Origin: Clostridia bacterium
GTDB lineage: Bacteria > Bacillota > Clostridia > UBA1381
NCBI GenBank assembly: GCA_008668455.1
Contig: RQCD01000176.1
Coordinates: 1-5,241 of the forward strand
Length of the DNA stretch: 5,241 bases
Direction of reading: 5' to 3'
Positions 1-4,349 of this stretch are shown here, piece by piece. Below the pieces are notes generated by a model. The model was not told the DNA's origin. It searched no databases and worked only from the letters and a program-made list of their open reading frames with translations. Position 1 is the first letter of the stretch. The number at the start of each line of letters is the position of its first letter. The translations under genes and the position numbers were made by a program.

Positions 1-13
1 AATAATTGCCATT

Positions 14-42
14 ATTGTATCATCAAAGCAATCAAATGTCAA
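14..42 (-). promoter_or_regulatory. Divergent sigma-A promoter reading out of the left edge
   Basis: On the minus strand a perfect -35 TTGACA (42 down to 37) is followed after exactly 17 nt by a -10 TACAAT (19 down to 14), an 11 of 12 match to the sigma-A consensus. T-tracts directly upstream of the -35 (complement of the A-run at 44-49) could act as an UP element. Transcription would start near position 7 and run left, so the gene it serves lies outside the window. The promoter elements are seen directly; the existence of a downstream gene is inferred. Confidence 0.7.
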
Positions 43-60
43 GAAAAAAGTAGCAGAAAT

Positions 61-150
61 AAAAAAATTGTGCGACTTAAAAAAAATATCGAAAAAAGTA
101 AAAAAATTTTAAAAAAACTATAGAAATGTGATGTGCTTTTATGGTATACT
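61..150 (+). promoter_or_regulatory. A-tract region and extended -10 promoter of the comEA-RR-HK-gerMN operon
   Basis: A -10 TATACT at 145-150 is preceded by TGG (142-144), making an extended -10. No good -35 is visible at the right distance (around 121-127 only a weak AGAAAT/TAGAAA). Upstream lies a series of A-runs (61-67, 79-86, 92-97, 100-106, 111-117). The last four have centres spaced on average about 10.5 bp apart, as expected for bent DNA, and the stretch at 97-117 sits where an UP element (-40 to -60) would be. The expected transcription start is near 157, giving a leader of about 39 nt before the first gene. The role is inferred from sequence only. Confidence 0.6.
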
Positions 151-163
151 ATAGGTAAAAGGA

Positions 164-179
164 CATAATATGTATTATG
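164..179. repeat. 16-bp palindrome in the operon leader
   Basis: Perfect inverted repeat CATAATA (164-170), TG, TATTATG (173-179). It lies just after the predicted transcription start and ends two bases before the AAAGGCGG ribosome binding site (181-188). It could be an operator (a dyad at about +8 to +23) or a small leader hairpin close to the ribosome binding site. The symmetry is certain; the function is unknown. Confidence 0.5.
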
Positions 180-195
180 CAAAGGCGGCATACAA

Positions 196-588
196 ATGAA
201 AAAGAGGAATCACAGCAAGATGTGTTTTCTGCTTTTGGCGGCTCTGACATCAGCGCTTGGCATATATCTTCAGTCTGCCGAACGCACAGATTATATTTTA
301 GAGAAGCCATCCAATGCAGAAATCACCTATCAAAGCGCAGCGCCCACCGAAACAACTTCACAAGAGGCTGCTTCTTCTGTCGCGCCGGTATCAGGAAAAA
401 TTAATATTAATACAGCTTCGAAGGAAGAACTGATAACCTTAGACGGAATCGGTGAAAAGAAAGCCGGATGGATTATTGAGTACCGGGAGCTGCACGGCAG
501 CTTTCAAACCATTCAGGACATTATGAAGGTTTCCGGAATTGGCAAGAAAACCTTTGAGTCGCTCAAGGATTATATATGTGTAGAATAG
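196..588 (+). CDS. comEA: ComEA-family membrane-anchored helix-hairpin-helix DNA-binding protein (short form)
   Basis: 130-residue protein. Residues about 9-27 form a hydrophobic N-terminal anchor or signal segment after a basic start (MKKRNHSK). Residues about 28-66 are a Ser/Thr/Ala/Glu-rich linker, expected outside the membrane. Residues about 68-127 form the ComEA-type C-terminal domain: the typical 'KININTAS' entry, followed by two helix-hairpin-helix motifs with hairpins 'LDGIGEKKA' (82-90) and 'VSGIGKKTF' (112-120). ComEA proteins bind double-stranded DNA at the outer face of the membrane and deliver it to the ComEC channel during transformation. Full ComEA is near 200 residues in Bacillus and carries an extra SLBB-like domain between anchor and HhH; that domain is absent here, so the protein is a minimal form and its role in competence is inferred. 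The ATG at 196 is chosen because AAAGGCGG lies 8-15 nt upstream and it gives the anchor. It is the first gene of a likely operon, 14 nt before the response regulator start; no comEC is in view. Confidence 0.85.
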   Translation: MKKRNHSKMCFLLLAALTSALGIYLQSAERTDYILEKPSNAEITYQSAAPTETTSQEAASSVAPVSGKININTASKEELITLDGIGEKKAGWIIEYRELHGSFQTIQDIMKVSGIGKKTFESLKDYICVE

Positions 589-605
589 AGGGGGATCATA
601 TTTTG
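587..605 (+). promoter_or_regulatory. Ribosome binding site that sets the response-regulator start at TTG 603
   Basis: AGAGGGGG (587-594) stands 8 nt before TTG 603-605, ideal spacing for a Shine-Dalgarno site. The in-frame ATG at 576 has no such site and would add nine residues before the conserved 'KILIVDDE' strand, while overlapping the end of the previous gene. Confidence 0.75.
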
Positions 606-1283
606 AAAATATTAATTGTGGATGATGAAAAGCTCTTGGTAAAGGGTTTGAAATACAATCTGGAGCAGGAGGGATATCAGACAGAGACTGCTTTTGACGG
701 AGAGGAGGCTGTCCGGCTTGCACATGATGAGAGCATTAATCTGATTCTTTTGGATGTGATGCTGCCGAAAATGGACGGGCTTAGCGCCTGCCGCGCGATC
801 CGCGGATTTTCCAACGTTCCGATCATTATGCTGACGGCACGCAGTGAGGATATTGACAAGATTTTAGGTCTGGAATACGGCGCAGACGATTATATCACAA
901 AGCCTTTTAACATCCGCGAGGTCACCTCCCGGATCAAAGCAATTCTGCGCCGGGTAAGTCCTACCCCAAAAGAGCAAAAGGATCTTTTGATTTCCGGAAA
1001 TCTGACGCTTGACTATAACTTCCGCCGCGTTTTGGTTGGAGACCGCGCAATAGAGCTGACAGGCAAGGAATTCGATCTTTTGGAATTGTTTATGAGGAAT
1101 CCCGGCAGAGTTTACACCCGTGAAAATCTTCTGGATATTGCATGGGGCTTCGACTACCCGGGCGATGTGCGGACAGTGGACGTACACATCCGCCGTCTGC
1201 GCGAAAAGGTGGAGGAAAATGCCGCCCAGCCGCGGTATATTATGACTAAATGGGGTGTTGGTTATTACTACAAAAAAGATTAA
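603..1283 (+). CDS. OmpR/PhoB-family response regulator transcription factor
   Basis: 226-residue DNA-binding response regulator. The receiver domain (about 1-117) shows all key residues: acidic pair D7/D8, phospho-acceptor D51 in 'LLDVMLPKMDG', T78 in 'MLTAR', and K100-P101 in 'DYITKPF'. The C-terminal winged-helix domain (about 127-224) has the 'LTGKEFDLLELF' entry, a recognition helix around 'RTVDVHIRRLREKV' (190-203) and the wing ending 'WGVGYYYK'. Length is typical for the family. Phosphorylation by the kinase encoded next should increase DNA binding, usually to direct repeats; targets are not known. The start is taken as TTG 603, from its ribosome binding site and from the family alignment. 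The 3' end overlaps the kinase reading frame by 29 nt, so the two are probably translationally coupled. The family is certain; no specific orthologue (for example PhoP or WalR) can be assigned from sequence alone. Confidence 0.95.
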   Translation: MKILIVDDEKLLVKGLKYNLEQEGYQTETAFDGEEAVRLAHDESINLILLDVMLPKMDGLSACRAIRGFSNVPIIMLTARSEDIDKILGLEYGADDYITKPFNIREVTSRIKAILRRVSPTPKEQKDLLISGNLTLDYNFRRVLVGDRAIELTGKEFDLLELFMRNPGRVYTRENLLDIAWGFDYPGDVRTVDVHIRRLREKVEENAAQPRYIMTKWGVGYYYKKD

Positions 1284-2709
1284 GCCTTTTTTCTCCTCCA
1301 TGCGCTGGAGCATGATGGCTACCTACTGCGTGGTAATCCTGATCACACTGCTCTTAATGAGTATCTACATCATCGGCGCTCTGCGGGACAACCTTTATCA
1401 GAATGAGCAGATCAGCCTGTTTGCCAAGGCAAATATTATTGCAGATCTGGTAACTCCGCATGAAAACCTCCAGGAGGATTCCTCTGCACAGGACAGCGTG
1501 GTGCAGGTTTTATCCGGAACCTCAATCCGGAATATTATTGTTGACCCAAACTATCAGGTCATTATGGACACAAACCAGGAGGCGAGCCTTGCCGGAAAAA
1601 TCTTTATCCGAGACATTCTGACCGACGCATTTGCAGGCGAGCCTGCCCACAGTGCATCGCTGATTGCACCAAACACACACATTCTTTCCGTAACCGTTCC
1701 GATGAAGCGTGCCGGAAAAATTTTAGGGGCAGTTTATCTCACAGAATCGATTGCCGATCTGGATAATACCGTAAAATCAATTCAGGTCAGCCTGTATCTT
1801 TTTTCTGCCCTGATCAGTATTTTAGTTGGTATGCTCAGCTTCGGCATGTCCTATATTATTACCTCTCCGGTGGACGAGGTAACACAGGTTGCCCGGGATA
1901 TTTCCAAGGGGAATTTTTCCCGGAAGGTGACGGTAAAAGGGCATGACGAGCTTGCACAGATGGCAGAGGCGCTCAACTACATGAGCTCAGAGCTTCAGAA
2001 TCTGGAGGAAAACCGCAAAAAATTTGTATCCGACGTTTCGCATGAATTAAAGACACCGCTGGCAACCATCAAGCTGATTTGTGACAGCGTTGTATCTGCA
2101 AATGAGCCTGACCCTGTCATGGTACGGGACTTTTTGGGCGACTTAAGCGACGAGGTAGACCGGCTGACCCGGATTGTGGAGCGCCTTTTAACGCTGACCC
2201 GTCTGGATTCCGGAAAATCCGAGCCAAAAATGGAGCCGGTGGATTTTGTGGTAATGCTCAATGCCATTGCAAAAAAGCTGACCCCGGCGGCAAACGCAAA
2301 AAATATTGTGCTTTATACCAATATTGAATCAGAAAATATTAAACCGATCCTGCTGGATTACGATAAGATCTGGGAGGCAGTATATAATATTACGGATAAT
2401 GCAATCAAGTATTCTCCGGAGGGCGGATTTGTAAAAATGAGTCTGGAAATAGACGCTCAGGAAGCAGTTGTCCGTGTAGAGGACAACGGACCCGGCATTC
2501 CGGAGCAGGAGAGAGAGCACATTTTTGAGCGTTTTTACCGTTTAGACGATTCACGCGCACGCGAAACCGGCGGAACGGGCTTGGGACTTGCAATCGCCCG
2601 GGAAGCCGTCCAACTGCATGGCGGCAGCATTACAGTAGCCAGTGCCGGAGAAGCCGGCAGTATTTTTGAAATCCGTCTGCCCTATCAGTGTGCAGAGGAA
2701 CAGCCATAA
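1255..2709 (+). CDS. Membrane sensor histidine kinase (HAMP, HisKA, HATPase)
   Basis: 484 residues from GTG 1255. Transmembrane segment 1 is at about 20-42, followed by an extracytoplasmic region of about 135 residues (43-177). Its strands 'IRNIIVDPNYQVIMDTN' and 'HILSVTVPM...GAVYLTES' look like a PAS/Cache-type fold. Transmembrane segment 2 is at about 178-201 and a HAMP linker at about 202-253. The dimerisation/phosphoacceptor domain carries H263 in 'FVSDVSHELKTPLA', and the ATP-binding domain has the N-box (N378/N382), G1 'DNGPGIP' (410-416), F-box 'FERFYRLDDSR' and G2 'GGTGLGLAI' (439-447). All catalytic elements are intact, so it should autophosphorylate and pass phosphate to D51 of the preceding regulator. 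The start is uncertain: GTG 1255, TTG 1258 or ATG 1300 are in frame. None has a strong ribosome binding site, so coupling to the overlapping upstream gene is likely. The domain layout matches PhoR/WalK-type kinases but lacks a visible cytoplasmic PAS domain. The ligand is unknown. Confidence 0.95.
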   Translation: MLVITTKKIKPFFSSMRWSMMATYCVVILITLLLMSIYIIGALRDNLYQNEQISLFAKANIIADLVTPHENLQEDSSAQDSVVQVLSGTSIRNIIVDPNYQVIMDTNQEASLAGKIFIRDILTDAFAGEPAHSASLIAPNTHILSVTVPMKRAGKILGAVYLTESIADLDNTVKSIQVSLYLFSALISILVGMLSFGMSYIITSPVDEVTQVARDISKGNFSRKVTVKGHDELAQMAEALNYMSSELQNLEENRKKFVSDVSHELKTPLATIKLICDSVVSANEPDPVMVRDFLGDLSDEVDRLTRIVERLLTLTRLDSGKSEPKMEPVDFVVMLNAIAKKLTPAANAKNIVLYTNIESENIKPILLDYDKIWEAVYNITDNAIKYSPEGGFVKMSLEIDAQEAVVRVEDNGPGIPEQEREHIFERFYRLDDSRARETGGTGLGLAIAREAVQLHGGSITVASAGEAGSIFEIRLPYQCAEEQP

Positions 2710-2731
2710 TTCCGGAAAGGATGAAATTATG
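2705..2731 (+). repeat. Inverted repeat spanning the kinase stop and the gerMN start
   Basis: CATAATT (2705-2711) and AATTATG (2725-2731) are perfect 7-bp arms. The left arm contains the kinase stop codon TAA, the right arm ends in the ATG of the next gene, and the 13-nt loop holds the ribosome binding site GGAAAGG (2714-2720). A hairpin would be weak (AT-rich) and could serve translational coupling. The arms share the CATAAT/ATTATG core with the palindrome at 164-179. Function is inferred. Confidence 0.35.
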
Positions 2732-3658
2732 AATAAAAAACAATGGATACTGGCAGCGTTGTCGCTGATACTGACCGCCGCGGCGCTGATTTCCGGCATC
2801 CTCATACGGAAAAGCAACGACACGCTCAGATTTGAGCTGGAGCTATATTTCTTCAACGAGGACGCAACCGGACTTTTACCAGAGCGCAGAACCATCCGCT
2901 ATCAGCGTTCGCAGGAGCTGGTGGATTCTGTGTTGCAGAGCCTGATCAAAGGGCCTTCCCGAAGAAGCTGCAGCCGGCTTTTAGAAAAAAACACCTCGGT
3001 CAACAGCATTCTACGCGAGACACAGCCGCTGACAGTCGATTTTTCAGATGAATTTCTTTCAGATGATAGTGCAAAAAACACGCTCCGCGTCTATGCTGTG
3101 GTGAAAACGCTTTCCCAGGTTCCCGGCATTACAATGGTGCAGGTGACAGTGAACAGCCGCCCTGCCACATATCCGGACGGACGGACAATCGCTCCGCTCT
3201 CCGGCAGCAAGATCAATTTAGAATCAGACAGAGAAAGCGCAGAATTCCGATATATCGTTCTTTATTTTGCGACAGCAGACGGAAAACACCTAAGCCGGGA
3301 GCTGCGCCGCATCAAAATTACCGATACCACTCCGCTGGAGCAGTATGTGGTGAATGAGTTAATCAAAGGGCCAGAGGATAAGGAGCTTTCCGCAGTTCTA
3401 ACGTCCGACACCGGTCTGATCTCGGCAGAAACCACCGACGGAACCTGTTTTGTCAATTTAAAAGGCAATTTTGTAAGCAAAAACCTCGGATCTGCGGATA
3501 AGGAAAAGCTTGCAGTCTACTCCATTGTAAACTCCCTGACCGAGCTGGATCAGGTGCAGGCAGTCCAATTCCTGATCGACGGCAAAAAAAGTCCGGAATT
3601 GAGCAGCAAAGCAAGAAATGACACCTATGTCCGGGATGAGAGTCTCATCACGGAGTAA
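2729..3658 (+). CDS. Membrane-anchored protein with two GerMN domains
   Basis: 309 residues. A basic start (MNKKQ) and a hydrophobic segment at about 6-26 form a signal-anchor. There is no cysteine there, so it is not a lipoprotein, unlike Bacillus GerM. The rest is predicted extracytoplasmic and contains two GerMN repeats. Repeat one (about 34-145) has the 'SLIKGP' turn (71-76) and 'VDFSDEF' (103-109). Repeat two (about 173-287) has the equivalent 'ELIKGP' (210-215) and 'VNLKGNF' (242-248), each followed by a helix and a 'V..V.F.I/V..' strand. GerMN domains occur in sporulation/germination protein GerM and in actinobacterial LpqB; the biochemical role is not settled. The ATG at 2729 is chosen because GGAAAGG lies 8 nt upstream and the anchor follows directly. 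The frame is open further upstream, but that part overlaps the kinase gene. It sits 19 nt after the kinase gene, so it is probably co-transcribed and may modulate the kinase sensor domain (inference from LpqB-MtrB). Confidence 0.85.
   Translation: MNKKQWILAALSLILTAAALISGILIRKSNDTLRFELELYFFNEDATGLLPERRTIRYQRSQELVDSVLQSLIKGPSRRSCSRLLEKNTSVNSILRETQPLTVDFSDEFLSDDSAKNTLRVYAVVKTLSQVPGITMVQVTVNSRPATYPDGRTIAPLSGSKINLESDRESAEFRYIVLYFATADGKHLSRELRRIKITDTTPLEQYVVNELIKGPEDKELSAVLTSDTGLISAETTDGTCFVNLKGNFVSKNLGSADKEKLAVYSIVNSLTELDQVQAVQFLIDGKKSPELSSKARNDTYVRDESLITE
3631..3653 (+). repeat. Perfect small palindrome at the end of the gerMN gene
   Basis: GATGAG (3635-3640), AGT, CTCATC (3644-3649), extended after one mismatch by CCG (3631-3633) with CGG (3651-3653). 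It would make a stable hairpin within the last codons, just ahead of the terminator. No T-run follows directly, so it is not itself a terminator. It may be a chance coding palindrome or an aid to transcript stability. Confidence 0.35.
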
Positions 3659-3667
3659 AAAAAGCAT

Positions 3668-3722
3668 GGGATGTAAAAAAAGCGCAGAGCGTTCTGCACT
3701 CTTTTTTACATTCCCTTTTTTT
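3668..3722 (+). terminator. Bidirectional rho-independent terminator between convergent genes
   Basis: The left arm GGGATGTAAAAAA (3668-3680) pairs with TTTTTTACATTCCC (3702-3715) with a single bulged base. The apex holds a second stem, GCAGA (3684-3688) with TCTGC (3693-3697), around a GCGT loop. A T7 run follows at 3716-3722, ending + strand transcription 10 nt after the gerMN stop codon. On the opposite strand the A7 run at 3657-3663 gives a T-run four bases beyond the stem, so the same element can end the leftward XRE-gene transcript. Confidence 0.85.
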
Positions 3723-3726
3723 AATT

Positions 3727-4167
3727 CTATTTTTTCCAATGCTTCAGCTCCGGCACAACTGCCTCCATATGCGCCCGAACCTGCTCCTTCGGCCAGTTTT
3801 CATTTGCCATATGCTCCACACAGAAATCAATCAGCTGTTCCTTGCTGGAATAGACAAATTTTCCGTCCTCATAACACCATTTGCAATATTCCTCATTTAA
3901 GGCTCCGTCCTTCTCCCGTCTTATGCTGGAATCCTCCAGCGGCATGCCGCAGCACTGGCAGATCAGTTCTCGCGGAGAACCTAAGAGTGTATTAATTGAA
4001 ACATCATAAAATTTAGAAAGTAATTTTAAGGTTTCCGTGTTTGGGATTGTGTCGCCGTTTTCCCAGCGCGACACCGCCTGTCTTGTAACCAGCAGCTCCT
4101 TTGCCAACTCCTCCTGTGATATTCTCTTTTCGGTTCTTAATCTGAATAAAACATCCTTCACTTCCAT
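3727..4167 (-). CDS. XRE-family helix-turn-helix protein with C-terminal zinc-ribbon domain
   Basis: 146 residues. Residues about 4-63 form an XRE/Cro-C1 helix-turn-helix: 'RISQEELAKELLVTRQAVSRWENGDTIP' includes the turn and the recognition helix, followed by 'LSKFYDVSINTLLG'. Residues about 68-146 match the small putative zinc-ribbon domain found alone or fused to regulators in Firmicutes. Cysteine pairs C70-x-x-C73 and C95-x-x-C98 should bind one metal ion, and C72 and C116 are extra. A helical tail rich in acidic and aromatic residues ends the protein. It probably binds DNA as a repressor or activator; whether the ribbon senses zinc, senses redox or is structural is unknown. ATG 4167 is preferred over ATG 4176: AAGGAG (4182-4177 on the minus strand) is 9 nt from the former and abuts the latter. 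It is convergent with gerMN and divergent from the metal ATPase gene, which makes a role in metal response possible but unproven. Confidence 0.85.
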   Translation of the reverse strand: MEVKDVLFRLRTEKRISQEELAKELLVTRQAVSRWENGDTIPNTETLKLLSKFYDVSINTLLGSPRELICQCCGMPLEDSSIRREKDGALNEEYCKWCYEDGKFVYSSKEQLIDFCVEHMANENWPKEQVRAHMEAVVPELKHWKK

Positions 4168-4188
4168 ATGAATCATCTCCTTATTTCC

Positions 4189-4217
4189 ATTGTAACACAG
4201 TCATAAACAAAATGCAA
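4189..4217 (-). promoter_or_regulatory. Probable promoter of the XRE-zinc ribbon gene
   Basis: On the minus strand TACAAT (4194 down to 4189) is preceded by TGT, an extended -10. A partial -35 TTGCAT (4217 down to 4212) lies 17 nt upstream. The expected start is near 4182, leaving a very short leader that begins at or near the AAGGAG ribosome binding site (4182-4177). A 17-bp palindrome touches the upstream edge of the -35. Confidence 0.55.
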
Positions 4218-4233
4218 GCAACACGCTGTTGCT
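4217..4233. repeat. 17-bp palindrome between the divergent XRE and ATPase promoters
   Basis: Perfect 7-bp arms AGCAACA (4217-4223) and TGTTGCT (4227-4233) around CGC. It shares one base with the -35 of the leftward promoter and lies about 37 nt upstream of the ATPase -35. No T-run follows on either strand at terminator distance. It could be an operator, for instance for the XRE protein itself; XRE repressors often bind such dyads near their own promoters. The assignment is inferred. Confidence 0.5.
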
Positions 4234-4269
4234 GTGTAAAATAATAATAAAAATTTTTTAAAAAAAGTA

Positions 4270-4298
4270 TTGACAAATCGGACACAGGGGATTATAAT
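4270..4298 (+). promoter_or_regulatory. Perfect consensus sigma-A promoter of the metal ATPase gene
   Basis: TTGACA (4270-4275), a 17-nt spacer and TATAAT (4293-4298) match the consensus at 12 of 12 positions with ideal spacing. An A/T-rich stretch (4238-4267), including AAATTTTTTAAAAAAA, lies directly upstream and could add UP-element strength. Transcription should start near 4305. Such a strong promoter usually needs tight repression, which the adjacent dyad can supply. Confidence 0.9.
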
Positions 4299-4310
4299 AA
4301 AAATAACATA

Positions 4311-4332
4311 TGAACAATTATTCAAATGTTCA
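4311..4332. promoter_or_regulatory. ArsR/SmtB-like operator dyad downstream of the ATPase promoter
   Basis: TGAACA (4311-4316), 10 nt, TGTTCA (4327-4332), within AT-rich DNA. ArsR/SmtB-family metal sensors (CzrA, SmtB, CadC, NmtR) are known to bind imperfect 12-2-12 dyads with TGAA...TTCA half-sites, and this sequence closely resembles them. It covers about +6 to +27, so a bound repressor would block initiation or early elongation and be released by Zn/Cd/Pb. The repressor gene is not in the window. Confidence 0.65.
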
Positions 4333-4349
4333 ATTTTGGAGGTAAGCTT

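Noticed and set aside
177..404. Open frame of 75 codons overlapping the comEA start
   Set aside because: Different frame from the clear HhH protein, no family features, and no suitable ribosome binding site for ATG 177.
551..568. Inverted repeat CCTTTGAG-TCG-CTCAAGG near the end of comEA, considered as a terminator
   Set aside because: Imperfect short stem inside the coding region with no T-run after it; it would also split a tightly spaced operon.
576..602. Alternative ATG start of the response regulator
   Set aside because: Adds nine residues before the conserved first beta strand and lacks a ribosome binding site; TTG 603 has one at ideal spacing.
864..1313. Minus-strand open frame of 149 codons under the response regulator
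   Set aside because: Lies opposite a well-supported gene, has no recognisable domain or ribosome binding site, and mirrors its codon pattern.
3618..3995. Plus-strand open frame of 125 codons across the terminator and into the XRE gene
   Set aside because: It runs through the terminator hairpin and is antisense to the XRE-zinc ribbon gene; the composition is low-complexity Pro/Ser/Ala.
4168..4176. ATG at 4176 as start of the XRE gene
   Set aside because: The AAGGAG site abuts this ATG, leaving no spacer; ATG 4167 has 9-nt spacing.
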